NCBI GenBank assembly: GCA_910585505.1
Contig: CAJUFF010000093.1
Coordinates: 1-11,277, forward strand
DNA length: 11,277 nt
Direction: 5' to 3'
From: an uncultured Ruminiclostridium sp.
GTDB taxonomy: Bacteria; Bacillota; Clostridia; Oscillospirales; Ruminococcaceae
The notes under the pieces are model-generated. The model had not been told where the DNA came from. It made no database searches and was given only the letters and a program-made list of their open reading frames with translations. A program made the translations under genes and the position numbers. Shown here piece after piece: positions 1 through 7,181 of this stretch (position 1 is its first letter; each line of letters begins with the position of its first letter).

Positions 1-10
1 GTCTCATTTT

Positions 11-40
11 TTGACACCATCCTTTTACTTGCATTATACT
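11..40 (+). promoter_or_regulatory. Candidate sigma-A promoter, rightward
   Basis: TTGACA at 11-16 is followed by TATACT at 35-40 with an 18-base spacer (17 if TTATAC is taken as the -10). It points towards the P-type ATPase-like gene, but the distance to that start is over 220 bases. It overlaps a minus-strand promoter, so both are unlikely to be fully used at once. Confidence 0.45.
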
Positions 41-61
41 TCTTTGAGAATTTGGCGTCAA
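33..61 (-). promoter_or_regulatory. Candidate sigma-A promoter, leftward
   Basis: Read on the minus strand, TTGACG (61-56) is followed after exactly 17 bases by TATAAT (38-33). This would start RNA near position 26 and transcribe a gene lying outside the window to the left. An ATG on the minus strand at 20-18 opens a frame that runs off the edge and could be that gene's start, but only six codons are visible. Confidence 0.45.
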
Positions 62-103
62 GTTTTATTATACAACATCACCCCAGAAATTGCGGTTTTC
101 CCC

Positions 104-132
104 TTGATTTTTTTGCTAAAATGTGCAATAAT
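104..132 (+). promoter_or_regulatory. Candidate extended -10 promoter for the six-gene unit
   Basis: TTGATT at 104-109, a 17-base spacer, and AATAAT at 127-132 preceded by TGC (extended -10). Transcription would start near 139, leaving a leader of about 130 bases before the ATG at 269. It is closer to the gene than the 11-40 promoter and does not collide with the leftward one. Confidence 0.4.
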
Positions 133-146
133 ATAAGAAGATATAT

Positions 147-260
147 CCAACGCGTTATACCATTATTATATAAGCTGCGCTTTAAAGAAAAGAAAGAACA
201 TTTCCTGCCGGGCTGAAAATGTTTTGAGTCCGGAGTTATCCGCGTTGGTAAACGGAAAGG
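147..260 (+). promoter_or_regulatory. Structured 5' leader of the ATPase-like gene
   Basis: CCAACGCG (147-154) is the exact reverse complement of CGCGTTGG (241-248), closing a domain that contains a second hairpin, AACATTT (197-203) with AAATGTT (217-223). TCCG (239-242) can instead pair with CGGA (253-256), which reaches into the Shine-Dalgarno GGAAAGG (254-260). The two pairings exclude each other, as in a translational switch. I do not recognise a known riboswitch class. The long-range pairing is 8 bp and could be chance. Confidence 0.35.
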
Positions 261-268
261 TACATAAG

Positions 269-2719
269 ATGTCACAAATCTTGAATTTTAAATCCGAATA
301 TAAAGGACTTACCTCCGAGGAAGCAGAAAAGCGTCTTTCAATGTACGGCTGCAACGAGGACTCCGGCGCGGACAGTTCTTACAGTTTAAAAAAAGCCATG
401 CTTTGTCCCCGCTTTTTCGTTTGGATCATATCCGTGATATTGTTGTTTCTGGCAGGACAATACGTTATGGGCGCGGTGATGCTTCTGCTTACCGTTATGC
501 TGACCGTCGGCGATGTTATATGGCAAATGAAGCTGTATGAAAAGGAAACTACCCTTAAAAAGTTGGGCGGTATGAAATTTCGGGCTGTAAGAGACGGAGA
601 ACTGACCTTTGTTAGAAAAGAATATCTGGTGCCGGACGATATTATAGTACTTCAGGGGGGAGAGAGGGTTCCCGCCGACGCGCATCTTCTGGAAGCGGAG
701 GATTTAACTGTAAACGAAGCGGTATTTACCGGAGATCCTACCCCCGTTACCAAAAAAACAGGAGTGGACAGCAGCCGCACGCTCCCCAAATCCACATGCG
801 TTTACAAAAACACGGTTATTATGACCGGAAGCCTTGTGGCGAGAGTGTTTGCCACCGGAGAGGACGCAGCGGTAAAAAGAGAAGAAACTCGCGTATCCTC
901 ACATTTTGAGGAAAAGGTGAAACTCCCTATTTTCGTTATATTGGCAATGGGATTGCTTGAAACAATAGTGGCGGCGCTTCTATGTTTTCTGAGGGCGGAG
1001 GAAATCAAAAATCTGACCGATGCGCTTGTACAGATTATCCTGCCGGCCATATCGGTGGGAATGTGCTTCGTTCCGTCTCAGGCGGATAAGCTTGTAAGAC
1101 TGTTTTATCTTAACGGCGCGGGAAGGCTGAACCGAAAGCACGCCATTGTCAAAAACATAGCCGCAATGGAGGAGCTGAGCGCCATAACATGCGTTTTAGT
1201 GGAAAAATCAGGCACAATTACAAAAAATCATATGGAAGTGGCGGACATTTTTACCGATGAACGCAAGCTTTTCAACAACGTATGCGTATTGGCCTGCGAG
1301 CCGGCGCCAACCGCTCCCGCCGAAAAAGCCATTCTTTTGTATTCCACATTTAGCGGGACGGATATAAAATCCCTTTTCGATAACGAAAGGGAGGCTTCCT
1401 ATGCATTTGCTGAAAGCAACAAGATGGCGGGGAATCTCTGGCGTATAAACGGACAAAGGCTACTGTGCATAAAGGGCAGTCCGGAAGAAGTATTGGCTTT
1501 GTGCACAGTGGATCCCAACGAGCTTCACTATATCCAGCAGAAGAGACAGGCCTTTGCCAAACAGGGGCATCAGGTTTTGGCCGCTGCCTTTACGGTGCTT
1601 CCTGAAGGACAGGCGGCTCCCGAACGGCTTTCCGAAGCAAGGTATGATTATATAGGGCTTATTGCGCTGGAAAACACTACCCGCGATACGGTGCCTTACG
1701 CCGTTAAATCCTGCGTCAAATCGGGAGTAAGAGTAATAATGCTTACGGGAGACGGAAAGGAAACGGCGGCTGCCATAGGAAAACAGATAGGCCTCCAGAG
1801 CACCAAAACGGTTCTCGGCTCCGAGCTGGATTTTGACCCGGATATCGAGGACGTGGGGATTTTTGCCAAGATTACTCCGGAGGAGCGTATAAAGGTAGTT
1901 AATCTGCTTAAGTCAAAAGGTGAAATAGTTGCGGTGGTAGGCAGCGAAATCGACGATACGGTAATGCTTGAGGAATCAGACGTGGGTATTTCCGTGAGCA
2001 GCACCGCTTCACCCGCCGCTGCGGAAAGCTGTGATATGCTTATGAGCGATGACAATCTGCTTGCCATAGCGGAAGCGGTAAAGGAAAGCCGACAGATACA
2101 CAGAAATCTGAAAAGCGCGTTGGCACTTCTTTTGGCGTCGCACTTCGCCTTGGCTCTGTTTGCGGCGGTTGTAATGGCTATCGGCGGAACGGCCGTATTT
2201 ACTCCCGTTTTATCGGTGCTTCTGTCAGCGGTGATTTTCCCCATGGCGGCGTCTATGTTTATGGGGAACACATTTGACATAAAGGCTGATTTTACCGCAA
2301 GCGGTTTTATAGGAAAGGGAGTTGTAAACAGTACTTTTTATCCCAAAGCGCTTATTTTGGGAGCTACTCTCGCGATGGCTATGGTGCTGTTCTATCTGTT
2401 TACCTTAAATCTTGAGGTAGAGGTGCATCGCTCGATATTCTTAATGATGATGACGACGGGAATTATGCTGGAAGGCTTTACCCTATCTTCCCGAAAGAAT
2501 ACCTTTTTCGCTTCGGTGCGGGAGAAACACGGTTTTTCGGGAACAGTACAGGCGGGGGTCATTTTTCTGTGTTCATTGGTTATAATATATGTACCTTACC
2601 TGAACGGCGCGTTCGGATTTGCGGCTCCGAATGTGGCAGTATTGTTAATTTCCTTGCTTGTTACCTTGATTTTTACGTTCTGGGCGGAGTTTGTAAAAAA
2701 ATTCAACTCGGTAAAATAA
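269..2719 (+). CDS. Degenerate P-type (P2-like) cation ATPase, probably catalytically dead
   Basis: About 816 residues with the full P2-type layout: N-terminal cation-ATPase segment (residues 12-30), M1-M2 (~49-86), actuator domain, M3-M4, P and N domains, and M5-M10. The fold is clear but key residues are changed. The phosphorylated Asp of DKTGT is Glu312 (EKSGT); TGES is TGDP (154-157); the M4 PEGLP is PSQAD (269-273); GDGVND is GSEIDD (558-563), losing one Mg-binding Asp; M6 lacks the usual Asn/Asp cation ligands (~649-658). The nucleotide-domain KGSPE (402-406) and the TGD hinge motif (493-495) remain. A working ion pump needs the Asp, so I infer a pseudoenzyme that may still bind nucleotide. 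Start: the ATG at 269 has GGAAAGG 8 bases upstream and fits where family members begin; an in-frame TTG at 224 adds 15 residues inside the leader and has no good ribosome site. First gene of the operon. Confidence 0.85.
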   Translation: MSQILNFKSEYKGLTSEEAEKRLSMYGCNEDSGADSSYSLKKAMLCPRFFVWIISVILLFLAGQYVMGAVMLLLTVMLTVGDVIWQMKLYEKETTLKKLGGMKFRAVRDGELTFVRKEYLVPDDIIVLQGGERVPADAHLLEAEDLTVNEAVFTGDPTPVTKKTGVDSSRTLPKSTCVYKNTVIMTGSLVARVFATGEDAAVKREETRVSSHFEEKVKLPIFVILAMGLLETIVAALLCFLRAEEIKNLTDALVQIILPAISVGMCFVPSQADKLVRLFYLNGAGRLNRKHAIVKNIAAMEELSAITCVLVEKSGTITKNHMEVADIFTDERKLFNNVCVLACEPAPTAPAEKAILLYSTFSGTDIKSLFDNEREASYAFAESNKMAGNLWRINGQRLLCIKGSPEEVLALCTVDPNELHYIQQKRQAFAKQGHQVLAAAFTVLPEGQAAPERLSEARYDYIGLIALENTTRDTVPYAVKSCVKSGVRVIMLTGDGKETAAAIGKQIGLQSTKTVLGSELDFDPDIEDVGIFAKITPEERIKVVNLLKSKGEIVAVVGSEIDDTVMLEESDVGISVSSTASPAAAESCDMLMSDDNLLAIAEAVKESRQIHRNLKSALALLLASHFALALFAAVVMAIGGTAVFTPVLSVLLSAVIFPMAASMFMGNTFDIKADFTASGFIGKGVVNSTFYPKALILGATLAMAMVLFYLFTLNLEVEVHRSIFLMMMTTGIMLEGFTLSSRKNTFFASVREKHGFSGTVQAGVIFLCSLVIIYVPYLNGAFGFAAPNVAVLLISLLVTLIFTFWAEFVKKFNSVK

Positions 2720-2811
2720 AATCTGTTTTCAAAGCATAATGCACGTGTCTGTATTCCTAATGCTTTCAGCCCTACGGACAGCTCGGCGCAAAGGCTCCTT
2801 AAGAGGAAGGA

Positions 2812-3651
2812 ATGGTCATAAAAATGGCGAAAAACAAAACCATCCCAATAATAACCGCAATATCAATAGCGGTGGGAATCCTGGCTCCGCTGCTTATATA
2901 CGATAATCTGCGTTTTGAAACCGTTCACTACACAGTGGCACATAAAGATCTGCCGCCCACCTTTAACGGCTTTCGGATAGTACATGTTTCCGATCTTCAC
3001 GACAACTTGTTCGGAGAAAAACAACAGAAGCTGCTCGCAGCCATAAAAGGCGAAAATCCCCACATTATAGTAATAACGGGAGATCTGATAGATTCCGACC
3101 GTACAAAAAACGCTTTGGATTTGGTAAAAGGCGCAGTAGAAATAGCTCCCTGTTATTATGTTAACGGAAATCACGAAATAAGAACTGGAAAATATCTCAG
3201 CGAAATAAAACCTGCTCTTATCCGATACGGCGTAAAGGTGTTGGACGACGAAAAAACCTATATAGAAAGAAATGGGGAAAAAATCACTGTTATAGGACTT
3301 TCTGATCTGTGCGGCGGCGAGGCCGACCAGCGACAGGCGTTGCAAGCCCTTGCCGAAAACGAGGCTTTTACTCTCCTGTTGGCTCATCGTCCCGAAAGAT
3401 TCGGAATTTATTCCGATTGCGGTGTTTCTTTGGCTTTTTCAGGGCACGCCCACGGAGGGCAGTTTCGGATCCCATTTACTCATCGGGGTGTTTTTTCTCC
3501 CGGACAAGGATTGTTTCCCGTATACACCGAAGGCGTTTTCACCAGAAAAAACACAAAAATGACGGTAAGCCGAGGCTTGGGCAATCAGGTGATAATACCG
3601 AGAATCAACAATTGTTTTGAACTGGTTTCGGTAACATTAAAAAAAGCTTAA
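2812..3651 (+). CDS. Membrane-anchored calcineurin-like metallophosphoesterase (YkuE/YaeI type)
   Basis: A 279-residue protein with a basic N-terminus and one hydrophobic segment (~11-30), so the catalytic domain probably faces outward. The dimetal site is complete: D61-x-H63, GDLID (90-94), GNHE (119-122), H192 in AHRPE, and GHAHGG (211-216). Family members hydrolyse phosphoesters of nucleotides or lipids; the substrate here cannot be read from sequence. It lies 92 bases after the ATPase-like gene and 47 before the DUF368 translocase, so a phospholipid or lipid-carrier substrate is a reasonable guess only. The site AGAGGAAGG (2802-2810) precedes the chosen ATG, and 2824 is an alternative start. 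That site can fold into a small hairpin (TCCT at 2797-2800 with AGGA at 2804-2807). Confidence 0.85.
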   Translation: MVIKMAKNKTIPIITAISIAVGILAPLLIYDNLRFETVHYTVAHKDLPPTFNGFRIVHVSDLHDNLFGEKQQKLLAAIKGENPHIIVITGDLIDSDRTKNALDLVKGAVEIAPCYYVNGNHEIRTGKYLSEIKPALIRYGVKVLDDEKTYIERNGEKITVIGLSDLCGGEADQRQALQALAENEAFTLLLAHRPERFGIYSDCGVSLAFSGHAHGGQFRIPFTHRGVFSPGQGLFPVYTEGVFTRKNTKMTVSRGLGNQVIIPRINNCFELVSVTLKKA

Positions 3652-3698
3652 CCGCATAAACATAGAAAAAAAGAACAAGACGAAAGGAAAAATCTTGA

Positions 3699-4832
3699 AT
3701 GAAAAATCTTCTGGGAATACTCTACGGCGCGGTGTTCGGTATAGCCAACGTTATTCCGGGGGTAAGCGGGGGAACCATGTTAGTGGCGTTCGGCTGCTAC
3801 GATAAGGTTTGCGGCGCTCTGGCGCTGGACTTTAAGGAGATAAGGAAAAACATAAAATTTCTTATTTTTTTCGCAATAGGCGCCGCTCTTGGAATAGTGG
3901 GATTTTCTAATATCATAACGTGGTTTTTTGAGAACTTTCCAACCGAAACTTATATGTTCTTTATCGGTCTTATTTTAGGCAGTATACCGCTTATAATAAG
4001 AAACGCCACCGTCAAAGAAAAGTTTAAGCCTGTTTGCGCCGTTCCTTTTTTGGGAGCGCTTGCCTTGGTTATCGGACTTGCTGTGCTTGAAAACAATTCG
4101 GTCGATCCCGCACCCGTAACGGTAAAGGAAACAGCCGATCCTTGCGTGTACGAGGTAACTTTCACCAACAACAGCAGTCAGACAATCGCAGAATGGCGGA
4201 TTGAAAACGAGTGGGATCTGAAGAATGTAAGCGGGATAACCGATTGGCATATTGAAGAAGGAAATGTTAAAGCAGATAGAAGTCAAGGCTTTGCCGATAA
4301 GCTTTTCGGAAAATCCGGCGATGAGATAATCTCACCTCTTGAAAACAGTGAAATAAAGCCCGGTGAATCGGTAAGCTTTAAGCTTTGGTCAACGGAAAGC
4401 GCGTTTATATTGACTCCCAAATACAGCTATACCGTAACCCCCATTTTTATAGTCACGATAACTCTCGCTTCCCTTGCGGCGGCGGTAGCCATGATAATCC
4501 CCGGCGTAAGCGGATCTTTTATAATGGTACTTTTAGGTACATACGCCACGGTCATAAACGCGGTAAAGGAATTTAACTTTGCCGTGCTTATTCCCACCGC
4601 CATAGGCGTACTTTTAGGTCTGATATTCGGCGCCAAGCTTATAAGGCTGCTTCTGAAAAAACACCGACTGATAGTATTCAGCGCCATATTGGGGCTGTGT
4701 GCGGGCTCATTGTACGTCATACTTCCCAAAGGATTCGGCCTTAACCTTGATACGCTTATAGGCGTGTTTACGCTCCTGGCCGGCGGCGCGGTTTCGTTTT
4801 TTGTGGGAAGGAATACTAAGGCGGAAGAATAA
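3699..4832 (+). CDS. DUF368 / PopT-family undecaprenyl-phosphate translocase with inserted extracytoplasmic domain
   Basis: A polytopic membrane protein of 377 residues. It shows the duplicated family signature: IPGVSGGT (19-26) and IPGVSGSF (267-274), each at the start of a half-repeat. DUF368 proteins (PopT) are known to return undecaprenyl phosphate across the membrane for reuse in peptidoglycan and teichoic acid synthesis. Family members are usually around 270-310 residues; the excess here is a soluble segment of ~110 residues (131-245) between two membrane segments. It is rich in Trp, Asn, Ser and Thr, with VTFTNNSSQ near its start and IKPGESVSF near its end, like an Ig-like or carbohydrate-binding (CBM2-like) beta-sandwich. 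That resemblance is by eye. The ATG has GAAAGGA 10 bases upstream. The gene sits mid-operon, after the phosphoesterase and 34 bases before the kinase-like gene. Confidence 0.85.
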   Translation: MKNLLGILYGAVFGIANVIPGVSGGTMLVAFGCYDKVCGALALDFKEIRKNIKFLIFFAIGAALGIVGFSNIITWFFENFPTETYMFFIGLILGSIPLIIRNATVKEKFKPVCAVPFLGALALVIGLAVLENNSVDPAPVTVKETADPCVYEVTFTNNSSQTIAEWRIENEWDLKNVSGITDWHIEEGNVKADRSQGFADKLFGKSGDEIISPLENSEIKPGESVSFKLWSTESAFILTPKYSYTVTPIFIVTITLASLAAAVAMIIPGVSGSFIMVLLGTYATVINAVKEFNFAVLIPTAIGVLLGLIFGAKLIRLLLKKHRLIVFSAILGLCAGSLYVILPKGFGLNLDTLIGVFTLLAGGAVSFFVGRNTKAEE

Positions 4833-4866
4833 AAACATAGTTCTTTGATATAGGAAAGGAGCTAAT

Positions 4867-5640
4867 ATGAAATATCAGGATTTACGAAAAAACGGCGAAA
4901 CCATCGCCCACACCTCCAAAATAGAGGTTCTGGAGCAGGACGGAGTAGCCTACAAGCTTTTTGACAAATCTTTTTCCCGCACCCAGATTTTTTATGAAGC
5001 AATGCTCCAGACGAAAGCGGAGGAGCAGGGAATAAGAGTTCCGAAAATTTACGGCGTGGAGCGGATAGACGACCGTTTGGCGATACTTTCCGAATATATA
5101 GAAGGACAGACGGTTCAGGAGCTTATGGAGGAAAACCCCGCCAAAAAGGATTATTACCTTAATATTATGTTGGATACTCAGCTTAATATAAATTCCCGCG
5201 TAGTGGGAGATATAATCAAGCTTAAGCATAAAATAAGCCGTGAAATAAAAAAGCTTCCCTTTATCGACGATATTAAAAGATATGAGCTGGAAACAAGATT
5301 AGCCTCAATGCCCAAGCACAGTAAACTTTGTCATGGAAATTTCGGCCCCGAAAACGTTGTGATTGACGGAATGGACAACGTGGTGGTATTGGACTGGGTG
5401 GCTTCTTCAAGAGGGAACGCGGGAGCAGACGTGGCTAAGACCTATCTTAAGCTTACGCTTATTTCAACCGAGCTTGCGGAGCGTTACATAACCCTGTTCT
5501 GCCAGAAATCGGGCTGTGACAGGCAGTATGTTTATGAATGGCTTCCCCTTATCGCCGCCTGTGGATTGGGGGAGAAAAATATATCGGAAAGTGAGAAAGC
5601 GGTAATGCTGAGCTGGCTTGACGTGGTAGATTACGACTGA
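4867..5640 (+). CDS. Aminoglycoside/choline kinase-fold protein with Asp-to-Asn change at the catalytic site
   Basis: A 257-residue protein with the APH/ChoK fold. The N-lobe has the ATP-binding Lys30 (AYKLF), helix-C Glu44, and a hinge around LSEYIEG. The C-lobe has the Brenner-like motif HGNFGPEN (156-163) and the metal-binding DW (176-177). The family pattern is HGDxxxxN, where the Asp is the catalytic base; here it is Asn158 (codon AAT). Metal- and ATP-binding residues remain, so it may bind nucleotide but transfer phosphate poorly or not at all. No small-molecule substrate or resistance role can be assigned. It has a strong site (GGAAAGGAG, ending at 4861) before the ATG. Its TGA stop overlaps the ATG of the AEC transporter by one base, implying coupled translation. 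Confidence 0.8.
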   Translation: MKYQDLRKNGETIAHTSKIEVLEQDGVAYKLFDKSFSRTQIFYEAMLQTKAEEQGIRVPKIYGVERIDDRLAILSEYIEGQTVQELMEENPAKKDYYLNIMLDTQLNINSRVVGDIIKLKHKISREIKKLPFIDDIKRYELETRLASMPKHSKLCHGNFGPENVVIDGMDNVVVLDWVASSRGNAGADVAKTYLKLTLISTELAERYITLFCQKSGCDRQYVYEWLPLIAACGLGEKNISESEKAVMLSWLDVVDYD

Positions 5641-6581
5641 TGGAAATTATATCGCGGATTATTATAATGGCTTTGCTCATAGGCGTGGGCATAGTCTGCC
5701 GGAAAACCGGTATAATAAGTAATGAAATAAACAAGGGAATTTCCGATATAGCTCTTAAGGTAGCCACACCCGCCCTGTTGGTTGCCTCCTTTCAGCAGGA
5801 GCTGAACATGGAGCGGCTTCATAGACTGGGCTACGCCTCTTTGTTGGCAGTAATGGCGATAGTTTTTGCGGTGATATTGGGCTATATCTGTCTCCCGAAA
5901 GGAAAAAAACAGACGGGAGACGATAACGGAAAACTTGCAATAGAGCGTTTTTCCGCCATATACAGCAATTGTGCCTTTATGGGGATCCCACTTATCAACG
6001 GACTTTACGGAGAAGAGGGGGTATTTTTTCTTACCGCCTTTTATGCCCTGTTCAATGTGGCGGTGTGGACTCACGGTCTTGTAATGATAAAAGGCGAAGC
6101 GGGGGTGAAGCAAACCCTTAAGGCTCTCACAAGTCCCGCCTTAATAGGAATAGCGGTGGGAGCGGCTCTGTTTTTCCTGCAAATAAACCTACCCGAAGTT
6201 ATTAAGCAAACCTTGGATTATACAGGCTCGATGACTACTCCGTTAGGTATGCTGGTGGCGGGAGTTACAATAGCGCAAACCAATCTTTTGGGCGCTCTGA
6301 AAAAGCTTAAGGTATATTATATAAGCGCGTTAAGGCTTATTGTTATCCCGGTGCTTACAATACTCCTGTTTTTGCCGTTTCCGTTTGACGAAACCGTAAT
6401 GGGAGTAACGGTAGCCGCCGCGGCCTGCCCCGCTGCCACTATCTGTACCATGTTTGCCATAAGCTTTAATAAGGACAGCCTGTATGCGGGGGAGATATTT
6501 GCCGTTTCTACGGTGCTTTCGGCGGGAACATTGCCGCTTGTAATGTGGATTTTTGATTTGCTGAACGTATTGGTGAGGTAA
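5640..6581 (+). CDS. AEC (auxin efflux carrier) family transporter
   Basis: A 313-residue protein with about ten hydrophobic segments in two five-helix halves separated by a charged loop (~86-103). Family hallmarks are VATPALL (41-47), NCAFMGIPL (110-118), TPLGMLVAGVTIA (200-212) and AACPAATICTMFA (261-273) near the second crossover. Bacterial AEC members export or exchange organic anions such as malate; the substrate here is unknown. The ATG at 5640 shares its A with the preceding TGA (TGATG) and has no convincing Shine-Dalgarno sequence of its own, so expression probably depends on ribosomes finishing the kinase-like gene. This physical coupling suggests the two proteins are needed in fixed ratio, and makes it possible that the kinase-like protein serves the carrier. 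Confidence 0.88.
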   Translation: MEIISRIIIMALLIGVGIVCRKTGIISNEINKGISDIALKVATPALLVASFQQELNMERLHRLGYASLLAVMAIVFAVILGYICLPKGKKQTGDDNGKLAIERFSAIYSNCAFMGIPLINGLYGEEGVFFLTAFYALFNVAVWTHGLVMIKGEAGVKQTLKALTSPALIGIAVGAALFFLQINLPEVIKQTLDYTGSMTTPLGMLVAGVTIAQTNLLGALKKLKVYYISALRLIVIPVLTILLFLPFPFDETVMGVTVAAAACPAATICTMFAISFNKDSLYAGEIFAVSTVLSAGTLPLVMWIFDLLNVLVR

Positions 6582-6595
6582 TACTGATTTTATAC

Positions 6596-6601
6596 TATAA
6601 T
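6596..6601 (+). promoter_or_regulatory. Possible internal -10 before the DUF1294 gene
   Basis: A perfect TATAAT lies 33 bases before the DUF1294 ATG. The only -35-like match is TTGGTG (6570-6575) with a 20-base spacer, so support is weak. Confidence 0.2.
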
Positions 6602-6633
6602 AATTAAAGGAACTTCCGACAGGAGAAAGCCTG

Positions 6634-6960
6634 ATGCCCCAATCAATAAAAATACAGCTTATATATTTTTCAATCATAAGCGTTATCGGCATGATAATAA
6701 CGGTTTACGATAAAATAGCCGTCAAAGCCGCTCCCCGTCATCGTGTTTCCGAAAAAGCGCTGATTTTATTCGGTTTTTTGGGGGGTGCACTTACCATGTA
6801 CATAACTATGCTTCTTATCCGTCATAAAATCAGGAAGAAAAAATTTATGATAAGTTTTCCTTTGTTTATCGTTTTGCACTTGTTGATTTTTTTAGCGGTA
6901 AATTTTTTATTAAGCAAAAATAATATGACGTTATTTTTTGAGAATTTTAAATTTTGTTAA
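6634..6960 (+). CDS. DUF1294 family small membrane protein
   Basis: A 108-residue protein with three to four hydrophobic segments (~9-24, 43-62, 73-94). It follows the DUF1294 pattern: YDKIAVK (25-31), an Arg/Glu motif RHRVSE (35-40), FGFLGGALTMYITML (46-60), and RHKIRKKKF (63-71) before the last helix. The function of this family is not established. AGGAG at 6621-6625 lies 8 bases before the ATG. It is the last gene of the plus-strand unit, 52 bases after the AEC gene; a possible internal -10 in that gap means it could also be transcribed alone. Confidence 0.8.
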   Translation: MPQSIKIQLIYFSIISVIGMIITVYDKIAVKAAPRHRVSEKALILFGFLGGALTMYITMLLIRHKIRKKKFMISFPLFIVLHLLIFLAVNFLLSKNNMTLFFENFKFC

Positions 6961-7125
6961 TAAGATACGACAGCTTAATTTATGATTATTATTTCAATCT
7001 AACTTCTGTCCCTCATCGGTCAAAATTGCTCTTACACCCGTAATATCCCAATCGATTTTCGCACGGCTGCGCCGCTCACCAATTATCTTTCAATACGGTT
7101 AAAAAAACATCATTATTTTTTAGTA

Positions 7126-7162
7126 AAAAATACCTTGACGAAAAAAACGTCAAGGTATTTTT
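7126..7162. terminator. Bidirectional intrinsic terminator between convergent genes
   Basis: A perfect 15-bp stem (7126-7140 with 7148-7162) around a 7-base loop, with the GC-containing core TACCTTGACG flanked by A-runs and T-runs. It lies 20 bases beyond the stop of the minus-strand YabE-like gene and 166 bases beyond the DUF1294 stop. The T-run is present for both reading directions. Confidence 0.85.
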
Positions 7163-7181
7163 CACAAAACCGTCACAAACC

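Noticed and set aside
224..268. TTG start adding 15 residues to the ATPase-like protein
   Set aside because: Lies within the leader structure, lacks a ribosome site, and the ATG at 269 is well placed.
1696..2280. Long minus-strand frame within the ATPase-like gene
   Set aside because: Shadow of the sense codon bias; Ser/Ile/Thr-rich product with no motifs.
2863..3387. Minus-strand frame within the metallophosphoesterase gene
   Set aside because: Antisense shadow of a gene whose motifs are unmistakable.
6994..7089. Minus-strand frame of about 31 codons ending RAILTDEGQKLD
   Set aside because: Looks protein-like and could be a gene remnant, but has no start codon or ribosome site and I recognise no family.
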